DNA of 64,000 bases from Eublepharis macularius (lineage: Eukaryota; Chordata; Lepidosauria; Squamata; Eublepharidae). Below are positions 21,356 to 32,754 of this stretch, piece after piece. The stretch spans positions 37,639,001-37,703,000 of the forward strand of contig NC_072807.1 in the NCBI RefSeq assembly GCF_028583425.1, given 5' to 3'. Under the pieces are notes generated by a model that saw nothing but the letters and a program-made list of their open reading frames with translations, had not been told where the DNA came from and did not search any database. Numbering within the stretch: position 1 is the first letter of the stretch; each line of letters opens with the position of its first letter. Both the position numbers and the translations under genes were made by a program.

Positions 21356-22310
21356 TTTCTTAACATCAGCGTGAGGGTTTGGGGAATCAAAACAGTAGGG
21401 CTAAGGGCTTTGAAGTCATGGCTAGCTCCTGTCCAAAGTCAATATGAGATGATAACACTCCTGCACATGTGGTGCCTGGCCTTTACAAGACCCCTTTCTC
21501 CTCTCTTCAGGCATTAGACACGCTCCCCTGGTGTGCTGAGACAGGCATCGCATGTCCCCTTCGTGCTAAACTTCATAAGACAACCTCGGCTGCATCCTGT
21601 AAGGGGAAGGAGTCGAGAAGGGCATCCCTCTCCTGCAGAGGACGTCCGCACCTGCTGTCACATAGACGCATTGAAGCGCAGTGATCTTTTGTGCTGCTGC
21701 CTTGCGGGGAAATTATCCACTGCTCTGCTTTAGCCAGATAAAGATCTCATTCTCTCTCTCTCTTTTTGGGGGGAGCATTGTGATTTACCTGATGAGATAA
21801 AAGAGAATATTTGAAGGGGTGTTTTGGCTGCGTTCCAAGGTTTTGGCCCAGCAACATATGAAACAAGAGTCTCGGCGTCAAGGACAGTGTTTGTTTGCAT
21901 AGCTGAAATGTCTCAAGCTGTGAGGTGGAGGTGGAGTTCAACGCCTGCCCTGTACAGATGAGCATCGTGGGGATGAAGCCAGCCTCGGGGTCTTTTGCTG
22001 CGATTCCTAACTTTTCCCTTCCTTGTGAATATTTCTGATTTTTAGCAGTTCTGCTTCCAGCTTGTATCATGTTGGATCTTTGGGAGAGAGGTTGGAAACC
22101 ACTGGATCCAGACTGATTCGCCTCTGGATGATCTTCGCGATGACAAAGCACCATCAATCCATATGGCTCTTTGCAGCATGCTCCAAAGGGTTTGCAGTCT
22201 AAAAATTTGAGATATGGGGAAGGTGGTAACAAAAAGAGGGGGACAGAGAGACAAGAGAAGTGTGGACAAAGAGGGAGAATACACCTTCATTCTTGCTGCA
22301 TGTACGTAGC
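21356..22310. other. intergenic, no gene recognised
   Basis: A 161-aa minus frame at 21,747-22,232 has no domain and low-complexity ends. A short CT run lies at 21,749-21,763. Confidence 0.4.
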
Positions 22311-22691
22311 CTTAGAGCTAAGCTACAAGAGACAAAGTACACGAGGACACGCTCATGAAAGGAGTTGCAATGTTTTCTGGGAAGCTGAGTTTTAAAGAGA
22401 TCGGAAGGCTTTGGCAATTTCCCCCTCTCTACAGAGCCAGCAAAGATCACTCCTGAGTGGGCTTGTTAATTTCCTCTTCGCCTCCCGAAGGCTCTGTCAG
22501 TTTCATCTCCCCTTCTAGGAGGCGAAGAGGAAATAAACCCCCTGAGGAGTGATCTTTGCTGGCTCTGTAAAGAGGGGAAATTGACAGAGCCTTCTCATGA
22601 CTTTTAAAACTCAGCTTCCCGGCTAACATTGCAACTCCCTTCACATGCACGTCCTTGTGTAATTTGACTCTTGTAGCTTAGCTCTCTTAGA
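22311..22691. mobile_element. hairpin MITE, about 380 bp
   Basis: The left end TTAGAGCTAAGCTACAAGAG is matched on the right by the complement of the same string (CTTGTAGCTTAGCTCT). Inner blocks also pair: GCAATGTTTTCTGGGAAGC with GCTTCCCGGCTAACATTGC, and AGCCAGCAAAGATCACTCCT with AGGAGTGATCTTTGCTGGCT. The whole unit is a long hairpin, as in non-autonomous DNA transposons. It is related to the element at 25.1 kb. Confidence 0.75.
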
Positions 22692-23761
22692 GGAACAAGG
22701 GAAAGGGGATTTCTAAAGGTTTCACAGGGCAATATGGGATTTGGAGGGAAAGAGGAGGCCTCCAGTGAGTGTTCTAGGAGATAGTTCCAGACCTCAAGGA
22801 ACAGCAAGAGAAAATGGGGTGGAATCATTTGCTAGAGCAAGGAGCCCTTTGGATGTCAAGAATGATAGTACTGGAAGAACCAGTCCAGTTTCCCAATCCA
22901 GGAACACAAAGCATAATGGTGAATCAACCCCTGATCCCCGAGAGCTCTTGGACTGAATCCAACAATTGAGCCAGGGGGAGACTAGGCTTCATTTCCTTGG
23001 TACCTAGCACAAAGGGGAGGCCACAGCTTGCCCCCTAACTGTAATAATACTGCTCATTTGGCCAACAGGCCTTGAGAAATGCTTGCCACTTAACAAGCCC
23101 AAATGCAGTCCAGAAGCCATGGACTGTGGCCCTCCAGGTGCGGTTGACCACTGCCACTCCATTTATGCTATGCCAAAAAGGCAGCAGAACTGTGGAGTAC
23201 GTGGATCACGCTGCCTTAGGGGTTATTCTTGTCTTCTTTGGGTAATTACCGCCTGCTTGACTTTGTGTTGTCTTGCTTTTAAGGGGTTTGGGCTGTGCCT
23301 GTTCCTTGAACTCAAGCTTTTTGAAGGCCTCCTTTGACAAGAAGTGTGATATAAATATTCTCATAAATGGCATGGGGACTATGCTAATGGCCCCAATCCA
23401 GCTCACTCTTGCACACCCATACATCTGGGGGACATTTTAATCTTCCAGGACATTCAGTTGCTGACCTATAAGTAGCAATTAACCTGCAGAGAAATTTCAA
23501 AGGGAGATCAGCAAAAGAGGCTGCTGAATTGCAACTGGTAACAAAGCTCAGGACAAGGCATCCTCCTGGATTGAATCGAGACCCAGACTTCCTGTCTCCT
23601 TACCAATGCTGAGTTCTCCACACCTACTAACCTTCTGCATATGCCACCCTATACAATCACATCTGCTACTGTCATTCACTGGCTTTTTGTCATTTACCTG
23701 CTATTGTCATTCGGCATCTGAAATCGCTCACCAAGATATAAGGACAGATGGCTTCACATTG
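22692..23761. other. intergenic, no gene recognised
   Basis: Unique sequence; no exon or repeat boundary that I can support. Confidence 0.4.
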
Positions 23762-23885
23762 TAGCTGTATCTAAAGAAGTGAGCTATGACTCACGAAAGC
23801 TCCTACCCTACCACAAATTTTGTTAGTCTTATAGGTGCTCCTGGACTCTTGCTCTTTTCTACTGCTACAGACAGACTAATATTGT
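23762..23885 (+). repeat. PLE terminal fragment, third subtype
   Basis: It reads CTAAAGA, then the hairpin GTGAGCTATGACTCAC, GAAAGCTCC, then TTTGTTAGTCTTATAGGTGC and CTCCTGGACTCTTG, ending near CTACAGACAGACTAATA. The layout matches the other PLE ends, with a different stem II sequence. The hammerhead core is damaged (CTAAAGA instead of CTGAAGA). Confidence 0.65.
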
Positions 23886-24992
23886 TACCTATCTTGGGTC
23901 TATCTGCATACATCTGGCTGATGTATAGCAATTTTTACAAGTCCTTGGAGTATCCATCCATGGGTCTTCCAGCGTCTTGTCAGGTTTACCCATTATGGTT
24001 TGCAAGCTCTGTGAAAAAGCCATTAAATGCAATGCTAGTTTATAAGCACGATGCATCCTCCCCCCGCCCCACGCACATTAATCCATGTAAGAAGATAAGC
24101 AGTTGTGAGATGCACAAAGATACCCTCCCCTAGTCTATAATTATCATCTCCCCCCACCCTTCCGTTCACTCTCAGCTCAATGGCTTGCAATTAACGAGTG
24201 GATGGCTGCATTTGTTAGGATGCAATGATATTGTAAAAGATTCTCGAAGCGAAATACATTCCTGACCATTATCTTAGGTAGTAAATTAGCCGAACGGGGT
24301 AGCGAGGACACTTTTGACATTGTGAAGGTTAATGGCGCAGTCGTTAACAATGTGCATTTGGAGCTGGGTGGATTAGAGTAATTATTTCATTGAGGGTGTG
24401 TGAACAATTCATACCTTTTCTCATAATAACAGTTATTATTGTTGGTCTTTTTCCGAAGTAATGCCTGATTTGTTGGAGTCTGTCCTTAAGACAAGTTAAA
24501 TCTGGGGCTCTGCATTGTCTGATCGCATTCAGCAAACGACGGGATTGTTTCCCTTGTGGTCTCCATCATGCTGGGATGGTGACCAAGTATGATCTCATGG
24601 GAAACATGATTACGTTATTGGAAGGGCATATTCAAAATTACCGATGGAGTAATTTGGGCAATCCATCTTGTTTAATAGGGAACTTTATCACTTTTATGTA
24701 TGAAATGTGTCTTGAACCGCCCTAGAATATTTCACAAGTGTGCCTCAAGCAAAACGCACTAACCTAGTTTTCAGGTGGCTAAATGTGTGGCAGGATTTTG
24801 ATTTCTTGTTTGGTGACAAAGTCGCCAACTTCCCAGCCAGTCTCTGTAGCTGCTCCTTTCAGTAGGATGGGATTACCTGGTGATGCTCCACACAACATCA
24901 AGATTAAGATTACCACCTGCTCAACAGACATCATTAAAAAGAACCAAGAAGCCGGTGACCCTGTGATCTCTGTTTGACTTTATTTGACCCCG
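23886..24992. other. intergenic, candidate conserved block
   Basis: No gene is visible. From about 24,180 to 24,700 the sequence is free of recognisable repeats, AT-rich and rich in TAATTA- and AATTAA-like words. This fits a conserved non-coding block, but comparison is needed. Confidence 0.35.
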
Positions 24993-25066
24993 TTTGACTC
25001 TCGAAATCTCATGCCCTGGAAATCTAGTTGGTCTTTAAGATGCTACTGGATCCAAATCTTGCTCTA
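24993..25066 (+). repeat. PLE terminal fragment
   Basis: TTTGACTCTCGAAATCTCAT, then TAGTTGGTCTTTAAGATGCT and ACTGGATCCAAATCTTGCT match the closing part of PLE ends elsewhere in the window. Confidence 0.6.
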
Positions 25067-25080
25067 TCAAATGAGACCAA

Positions 25081-25516
25081 GAGTCTTTCTACACGAGACA
25101 TCTCAAACGTCAAGAACACATATTGGGAGATGCAATGGTAGCTAGGAAGGATAGTTTTAAAAGATAGAGCTGGCGGCAGGGCAAAGGCTTTGCTATACAC
25201 TGGATCTGTGTGAAGGGGCTGTGAAATACCAGAAGGGAAACTTCAATCCATTAAAACCTCTCCAGGTCCAAGCCGGGCTCTGAAAGGCAGCTCCAGCCCA
25301 TGTCCATTCTTCGCTGCCCTCTGGTTGCAGTCCCATGTAATTTTAGACTGGAGAGGTGACACTGACAGAGCCTTCTGGGAGGCAAAGATGAAATTAACAA
25401 ACCCTCTGAGGAGCGATCTCCGTAGGCTCTGTCTTTTTAAACTATGCTTCCTGGCTAACATTACATCTCCCTGCACTAGACAAATATGCACCAAAGTGTC
25501 TCGTGCAGAGAGACTC
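25081..25516. mobile_element. hairpin MITE, about 436 bp
   Basis: Ends are inverted: GAGTCTTTCTACACGAGACA on the left, and on the right the complement of GAGTCTCTCTGCACGAGACA. Inner segments pair too (GGGAGATGCAATGGTAGC with GCTAACATTACATCTCCC). The right half shares GACAGAGCCTTCTGGGAGGC and CTCTGAGGAGCGATCT with the hairpin at 22.3 kb, so both belong to one group of non-autonomous DNA transposons. Confidence 0.7.
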
Positions 25517-26020
25517 CCAAGGCTTATTCCAACGATTCTTGGCCCCTGGGGTTCTATCTGCAGAAGGGGAAACGGGGCAGGGTTCACGCTGGCATTCGGC
25601 TCTACTCTCTTTGCCAGAGGTATTGGATAAAAGAAATTTGGCAGCTACATCTTTTCTCTGTTCTTTGCGTCTCCCCACAATTAGGGGTGGGGGCAGGAAA
25701 TGAAGATGACTTTTGCTCCCTCTCCCCCCTGGGATGAAGTGATTAATTAAGCTTGGGTGCGAGTTCTTCGCCACTGTCCACATAATGTCCAATTTCTCAC
25801 CCAAGTGGCTTCTGACTCACCTTGAAATCTGCAGTCCTGGCCTTATTCACACGTGCGTGAATTGCAAATGAATCTAGCATTATTGCTGCAAAGAGGAGCT
25901 CCTCTAAGTCTGTTGGTTTTCTGCCAGTTTGTCATAGTTCCCCTCCAAAGAATCCTGGGAATTGTAGTTTGGTGAGAGGGTTGAAAATTCTGGGTTAGAG
26001 ATCCCTCACTTCCCTCCGTG
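25517..26020. repeat. intergenic with short dispersed repeat
   Basis: At 25,935-26,015 the words AGAATCCTGGGAATTGTAGTT and GAGAGGGTTGAAAATTCTG repeat those at 49,055-49,110 (AGAATCCTGGGAATTGTAG). They mark a dispersed element of unknown class. The rest is unique. Confidence 0.5.
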
Positions 26021-27309
26021 TTCTGGGAAGAAATGGAATTGTTAAACTCGTACTAATACAGCCCCCATTCCTGCCTGCACAAAGCACAGGCAAGAAAAAC
26101 TTTGAGCCATCGATTTCTCACCCCAAAGTGCCTCATTTGTATTATACTGCATATTTATTAAGATGATTTGAGTCTCTGCAAATGAATATTTGCCAGGCCA
26201 CGCGTGCAACTTGTGTTCAGCCCTCCATGCTGGAGTACAAAATACAAGCCTGTGCGAACTGATTTCCACAAGCTACGAGGAAAGAAGATTTATGCCGCAT
26301 GAAAGAGGCCCTGATTTATGCTCTCCGGCACCCGCTGCTGCTTTCATGGACTTCCTTTCTCTTTCCCCTTTTGGCTCGTGAACCTTTTGCGTCGGCTCTT
26401 GTTCTGCTGCAGAGCGGTGCCCTTGGCCAACTTCGGTTTGGTTGGCTCATTAATAGGAAATGCATTCTGATGGATATCGCCCTTCTTGGTGCCCTGGGAC
26501 CGGCGCTTTCAGCCTCATCCCTTATTGTTAAGGTAGTGCTGATTTTGGCTAATGGTGTCTACAGGGAGGCTTGCCGTGGCGATAGCCCCCAAATATCTCA
26601 TTTCAATACAGTAATAAGTCACGGGGTCCTTTTATTCTCCGGATGTAAAAGGCAAAACTCAGCGGCTCATTGGACTGAAATTGTTCCAGCCTGTTTTAAG
26701 CTGCCAGCAAAAGGCCCTTCTTCTTCGACTTGACTAAGTTACAGAATGAATTCTATTGATTTGGAGCATAACTATCATTTGAAGGCATCCCGTCCTGGTT
26801 GTGAATTCTCAGCCTCTCGTGTGGAAATGCCTCGGTCAGAATCGCGCTCTGTAAGGAAAGAATGGCCACGCCTAATTTGAATTAAGAAATTGGGAGGGGA
26901 AGCAGAGCGGCCTTATGCTGTTGGACAACGGGTCCATATAGCTCCATCCTCCTCTGTCTTCAGTGGAAGTCCAGAGACTCAGGTGGGCAACACTTCCCAC
27001 CTCTTGGCTCCTCCAAACCTCTCCGCAAGCAGCAAAGCAAGCCGCACGTGCCCGAACTCTTGTGATTATTCCGTAGTTCTGATTTGCTCAGAATGGAGGC
27101 CGAACTCTCAGGAGATTCCTTCCTCTTGCTAGAGTTTGGGAAGTTCTATAGGAAATGGATGTTTTATTGTACTGATTTGAAAGAGGGCTGGGGGGAGACG
27201 GTCCTGGGAGCATAAACTCTTCCAACACCTGGACAGGGGTGGGGCAGTGGACAGGTTGCTGTCCTCTAAAATGCACCCTGAGGTTTTCTCCTCAACTCAT
27301 CTCATGAAT
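26021..27309. other. intergenic, no gene recognised
   Basis: A 144-aa plus frame (26,299-26,733) has no recognisable domain. The interval appears free of repeats, so it may contain ancient conserved sequence, but nothing specific can be named. Confidence 0.35.
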
Positions 27310-27455
27310 TTATTTAATTATATTTTTGACCCGCCCTCCCCGCAAGCGGGCTCAGGGCAAGGTACAACATTGATTAAAATACAACATAAAAACAATCGCA
27401 GCATAAAAACAACCATCAATAAAAATGAGTTTGGTCCTGCCTGTCTTCCAAATGT
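27310..27455 (-). mobile_element. LINE 3' end (CR1/L2 type)
   Basis: The plus strand reads AATTATATTTTTGACCCGCC, CCGCAAGCGGGCTCAGGGCA and then AAATACAACATAAAAACAA. This is the reversed 3' end of the same LINE type as at 8.9 kb and 49.5 kb. Confidence 0.65.
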
Positions 27456-27460
27456 CATAA

Positions 27461-27663
27461 ATCCAGAGGAGTTAGCCGTGTTAATCTGTAGTTGCAAAAT
27501 AGTAAAGAGTCCAATAGCACCTTTAAGACTAACCAACTTACTTGTAGCATAAGCTTTTGGGCACCACAGCTCTCTTCGTCAGATGCATCTGACAGAGCTT
27601 AGGTTCTCGAAAGCTTATGCTACAAATAAGTTAGTCTTAAAGGTGCTACTGGACTCTTTACTA
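27461..27663. mobile_element. PLE terminal insertion, inverted halves
   Basis: A reversed copy of the PLE end (ATCCAGAGGAGTTAGCCGTG through CTCTCTTCGTCAGATGCAT) is followed at about 27,588 by a forward copy (GTTCTCGAAAGCTTATGCTA through GGTGCTACTGGACTCTTTAC). The arms are about 100 bp and diverged. The left hammerhead-like core has AAAA in place of GAAA. I could not find a clear target-site duplication. Confidence 0.75.
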
Positions 27664-28555
27664 AGTGCTGGCAACTGTACGAGGTCAGACGGTACTCCAA
27701 GATTACAACAAAAGTTGGAAGGGGAGGGGAGGGGAGAGTTATGGAATATGTTGGAAATCTGTTTGCTAATGTATTAGGGGTTGTCATATGTCACGAGAAG
27801 CAACTTTTCTGGGTTGCTACGTAAGGAACAGTTGAGGCAAAGGTCTGGCCTACGTATATGTCAAAACTTTGCATAATTTATTCTATTCTGGGGAGACCCT
27901 GAATCCTGCCAGCTCTCTGACTGCTGAAAAACTCCTTCAGTTGGTCTTGGCTGGACACAAGGTACATTTGGTCTTCATGACTATGAGGGCTAGAAACTTG
28001 CTTTAAAGGAAGAGAGCAAGGTTGTAATTCTCAGGGTGCTGAATTCCATGCCCTGTATCTTGTTCCATGCTTTTTGTCTCTTGTGTTTCTGTGAATCCTC
28101 TGTTCCCTTCTTTATGGCCAGATTGCAACTGTTAGTTTGAAGTGTACTCTTTAGGGGAATAGGGGGCTGAGCTCCTACTTTGAAACAAGCACATAACATA
28201 AAACAATAGCTTTGGCTCTGTGCCTTTCCCTTGAATTCATATAATAAATACTACTCGAGAAGGGATCCTTTTGTGCCTGTGAGTGCACAATGGCTGCTGC
28301 GTTCATCGAGAGCTGCACTCTTTTCCAAAAGGAAGACAATGGAGTGGAGTCTTTGCTAGGGTAAGAGAGCACAGCTGCAGGGGCAAGATGGTTCTTGAGG
28401 CTACAGGAAGTCTAGCGAGCCTAAGGGAAGAACTCCCGCTGAACTTGGGGTGCAGAACTTTACGGCTTAGGATCTCTCCAGCCTTCCAAATGTGCAGACT
28501 CCTGGCCACTGGCTGTCTTGCAAGGGGACGTGCTAGCCTCTTCCGAGGCAGGAGT
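27664..28555. other. intergenic, no gene recognised
   Basis: A short purine-rich run (GGGGAGGGGAGGGGAG) is at 27,720-27,737. Part of 28,260-28,555 may belong to the LINE that follows, as its position just upstream suggests, but I cannot prove it. Confidence 0.4.
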
Positions 28556-28945
28556 GCTACCCTACGAATGGGAAGACTCAATAGCTACCTGTACACATGC
28601 ATTCTTTGTGGTGGCCTCCACCCTACATAACAGCCTACATGAAGAGGCCAGGAAAACTCCCACCCTTCTGGCTTTCGGCAGACTCTGCAAAACTGAATTA
28701 TTCAGAAGGGCTTTTTCCCACATTTCTTGCGCAGTAAAAAAATGGTAAAGGGATAGGGACTGTTGACTGTACTACTGTGTACTGTCTATTGCTGTCATGT
28801 TCCTAGTGGATGTCAGTTTACTTATATTCTGTTTTAGCTCTGTAATGGATTAATACCCTAGCCGTTGATTGTATTGGCTTGACACTGTGTACTCTGCCTT
28901 GAGTACGCTACAAATAGCATAAATAAACAATGTAAGTAATGGCCG
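28556..28945 (+). mobile_element. LINE 3' region (CR1/L2 type)
   Basis: The stretch TTTGTGGTGGCCTCCACCCT, TTTCGGCAGACTCTGCAAAA and CTGAATTATTCAGAAGGGC corresponds block by block to 33,375-33,480. It ends CTGCCTTGAGTACGCTACAA and AAATAAACAATG, a LINE tail. No intact protein is present. Confidence 0.72.
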
Positions 28946-30294
28946 ATGTCGCAACTATAAGATCTGACAAAGGTTGTGAGACGGAAAACACCAGTCAGTG
29001 AAGCACGTACTGTGGCTTAGACTGGGAATTGGTTTGTGATAAATTGGGGGTTGGTAGCACGCGGCACTCAGGCCTCACAACCGCTCTCCAGGTTGGCTTG
29101 GGAAGCAGCGCAGATTCTTTCCCTCAGCTGCCAAGGCAAAGCTCTGGAACTGAAAAAGAGGAAGATGGCTCTGGGCCTACCTTATGTGCAAGACCTGCAC
29201 AGACACCATTGGGTCTGAAGCAAGCCCTGGAGACACTGGCCTCGCTGGAGGGGTTCGGCCTGCTCTTGGGCTGTTAGAAGGCCTTTTGGAGCGGAAACAG
29301 CAGTGGCTTGATTTGAGCTGACGACTCTTTCTCTGCTAATTTTATTCTGCTGACTTGTGTTACGTTCCCTCCCGCTGGTTTTATTGTGTTCTTTTGACTG
29401 TTTTAAAAGCCCCCCTGGGATGGCTGTCTAGGACAGAAGGACAAATGTTGGAATGAAAGCTGAGAATTCAGGCACGGGTACGGGAGTGTCCCAGAGAAGG
29501 GCCACCCCTTCCCCAACTGTTCATACCTAAAACATGTAGGGAAATTTGGGGGCATTAAAAACATGTGTAGGAAGTCAGGTGAGCCTCTCTGCTTGGTTGC
29601 ATTCCCAGAGCAGCTGGCTGGCTACGATTGGATGCTTGGCTCAGTCTCTGGGTCTTTTCCGATGTCCTTAAGACAGAATTCACACATGCAACCTAAAGTG
29701 TTTATCAGCTCCTTCCCTACAGTTTGTGACCACACATGAAATGCAGCTTTGCGTCAGGCAGGTGGATTTTACCATCTCTTTCCAACCTCCCCTCGCTTCA
29801 TGATCCATGTGTGATTTCAGTCGAAGATGTTTGATTTTCCGGCCAGGTAGAGAGGGGAAGGCTCTTCCCGGAAGATGGAGACATTTATTATGCTTACTTT
29901 GGCAGGAGAAAAAAATTAATAAAGAGCACTCATTTATATTAGTACAGAAACATCCCTCTGCCTTTCCTTTGTTAAAGGTACCTGTAAATGCCTTGAGCGG
30001 AGTCACCGATTAAGGATTTGAGAGCCAGATATCGTACTTTGTGCGATATTGATATAGCGCACCATTACTTATCTCGGACTGACCCTATTTATTTTTGCTC
30101 TGAATGGTTGGCTGCTTAGCAAAGCTCCAGGAAATAACAGTCCAGCACGTAACAGAAACAGTGAAAGCAACAACAACAACAAAATTCTCACTCTACTAAG
30201 CACACAACTGCAAAATGCAAGGCTGCCACAGAATGCCACAATTTCATGAGTTTGTAATCAGTCACTAGGATTTTTGTACAACCCATCCCTTGTA
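28946..30294. other. intergenic, no gene recognised
   Basis: Unique sequence by eye. Short AAC repeats are at 30,168-30,183. Confidence 0.4.
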
Positions 30295-30485
30295 ACAGAG
30301 AGGGTTCCCATTGCTGCTTTTGCCAGTCTTACCTGGCAGTTGACCCCCTACCTTGACTTAGTTGATCTGGCCATGTGGATCCATGCCAGTTACCTCAAGG
30401 CTAGACTACTGTAATGCACTCTACACGGGTCTTCCCTTGAAGTCAACCTGGAAATTCCAAATTCAACAGAATGTGGTAGCCTGAT
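30295..30485 (+). mobile_element. LINE fragment (CR1/L2 type)
   Basis: TACCTCAAGGCTAGACTACT, GTAATGCACTCTACACGGG and TTCAACAGAATGTGGTAGCC resemble the reverse transcriptase 3' part of L2/CR1 elements (the SRLDYCNAL-type segment). It is degraded and short. Confidence 0.6.
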
Positions 30486-30817
30486 TATTAGTGGGTGCCT
30501 GGCAGAAAAAATTGATGATTTTCTGGTATTGGGTTTTTTTAAAAAAAAAAGCATATAAATTGCCATAAACAGTTCTCTGGGGAAGTAATATATACACTCC
30601 CTAAATAAAATGTGTGGACTGCAGCCTTCTTTAGTAAAAGATGTAAGCTGGTACCAATTTGCTGTGTGTTGATGTGGGTGGTGGTGGTGGTGGTGGTGAA
30701 GGAATTTTGTATTTTTTTCACATTCTCATCGCTGAGAATATACTCAGAGAAAGCAATCTTATCTTAGATTTTTGCAGAGAGCATTTTATACCTTCCTGTA
30801 AAACAACCTGAGTCATT
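30486..30817. repeat. spacer with GGT microsatellite
   Basis: An A run lies at 30,541-30,550 and GGT repeats at about 30,676-30,700. No gene is visible. Confidence 0.5.
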
Positions 30818-31042
30818 TATTCATCTGCTTTATTTGTACTCGCCCTTTCTCCCTGTTGAGAGATCTCGAGCGGTTTGCATCATTCTCCCTCCTCCATTTT
30901 TTCCTCGCAAAGATCCTGAGATGTAAGTTAGGTAAAGGGGATCTGACTTGTCCAAGGTCACCCAGCAAGCTTCCATGAATCCCAACCTGGGCCTCCTAGA
31001 TCGTGATCTGACCCTCGAACCACTGCACTAGACTGGCTTTAT
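30818..31042 (-). repeat. tRNA-derived SINE, MIR-like
   Basis: Reversed copy: tail TTTATTTGTACTCGCCCTTT, core CCAAGGTCACCCAGCAAGCT, head with GACCCTCGAACCACTGCACT. Boundaries follow the better copy at 38.5 kb. Confidence 0.75.
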
Positions 31043-31176
31043 GAATGAGGAAGGTATGGGGGAGCAATCCTACAGCTTCTGTAGCTGGAGGGCCGGAAAA
31101 GAGCTGCCCGCTTCACCTTGGGGAACAGTGGCCTTGTGAAAGGGACCCCCTGTCTCAAAGCATTGGGGCTTGAAGC

Positions 31177-31423
31177 CAATGTTTTAGAGTAAAATAGTAA
31201 AGAGTCCAGTAGCACCTTTAAGACTAACCAGCTTTATTATAGCATAAGCTTTTGAGAACCACAGCTCTCTTCGTCAGGTGCATGGGAGAGATGCAAGAGA
31301 GCTGCGGTTCTCAAAAGCTTATGTTACAATAAAGTTGGTTAGTCTTAAAGGTGCTACTGGACTCTTTACTATTTTATGACTACCGACTAACATGGCTAAC
31401 TCCTCTGGATCAATGTTTTAGAG
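31177..31423. mobile_element. PLE terminal insertion, palindrome with TSD
   Basis: CAATGTTTTAGAG is duplicated exactly at 31,177-31,189 and 31,411-31,423. Between them a reversed PLE end (from TAGTAAAGAGTCCAGTAGCA to CTTCGTCAGGTGCAT) faces a forward one (GAGAGCTGCGGTTCTCAAAA to ACTCTTTACTATTTTA, then to CTAACTCCTCTGGAT). The arms are about 90 bp with several mismatches. Both hammerhead-like cores are damaged: GAAA has become AAAA in each arm, and CTGACGA is missing from the right arm. Confidence 0.85.
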
Positions 31424-32754
31424 GGCGATCTCAAATAAGTGGATGAAATGCAGGCTTCGTTACTTCTGCAGCACTGGCATTTCTCCCCCCATCCCTCTTC
31501 CTGTCCCACCTCCCTGCTTTTCCTTTATTCACTTTTCCTCTCCCCTGACTCTTTCTGTCCTTTTTGTAGTATCTGGGCAGCTCAGCCTCTGGCAGCCAAA
31601 GGCCCTTCTTTCTGCTCAGCCCCTTCCGTGACATCACTGCAGCTCAGCCAGTCTCTGCCCAAGGCTGCATTACGCTCTTAGCACATTGTTTGTTCCTTGA
31701 TGACAAAAGCGAAACAAGAAAACATGCCATTCTCAGGAGTGAGAGAACATGCCAATTGGCCCCACAGCTGCACCTTGTCTGCAGTGTACACGCTCTCCAC
31801 CAGTCCCCTTCTTCTCTTAGCACTCCTGCTTCACTGGCTGGGGTGGAGCACCATGGCAGACCGGGAGGAGCCTCTGAAGCACATGGCCCCATGCATCAGC
31901 CTATGGATGGTGCGCCACGCGCAGGAGTCTGGCTTACTATCCAGATTTTCCACCCAATGTCGTGGGCCAGCCCTGGTGGTGCCGATTTTGGCACTCTCTC
32001 CTGCCCTTCAGGATGTTACCCATCACATATTTAATAATTATTTTCAGGGGCTCAAGGTGATGTTCAAAGGGTTCCCTCCCCCTCTTGCATCCTCACAGTT
32101 CAGGAGGAAATTGAACCTGACTCTCTTTGCATTCCTGGAGTCCGCTGCTCCAACTGCAATAACACCTCTGGCTGCTGGTATGCTCAGAAATGGGCTGTAG
32201 CCAGCAGAGGGCTGGACTTGGCTTTGCATCGACTGCTCTCTGCGTCTCGAAAGAGAGTGTGGTGCAGTTCTACCACCTTGCTTGCTTGCTTGCTTTCTGT
32301 TTGCAGCAAGTCAGCTGGGGAGCGCCGGGAAATGTGATTTCCTCCCCCCATGCATTCCGAAGGGCTGCAGCCCGTCTTGCACTAGACTCTGCCACCTCAG
32401 TGTATGTGTGAATGGACTCCGGCTTGCTTCACTGCTGGGAGGGTGGGTTTTTCTCCACATTTCTCTTTCAGAGACGGTTTTGTAGAATTTCAGTCTTGCT
32501 GTTTTTTAATCTATTTATGCTGCTTGTTTTTTGGTTAATCAAATGGCTTTTAATTTCTGCCAGGGGTGTGTTGGTGGGGAAGAATTTTCTGGCTTGCCCC
32601 TTCAGCCTATGCATGCATCGCCTGCCCCCCCCCCCAATAATTCTAGCAATCTGATGCCTGCCCATGCTCAGCGGGGGCTTCAAAAGGGCATTTCCCCTTT
32701 CTTAGATGATAGCGGTCTGCAGTAGAACAAGAGGATTGGAGCCCAGTGGTGCAT
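31424..32754. other. intergenic, no gene recognised
   Basis: Overlapping frames of 114 and 167 aa at 31.7-32.2 kb carry no domain I recognise and shift against each other, so I do not call a gene. A C run lies at 32,622-32,634. Confidence 0.35.
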
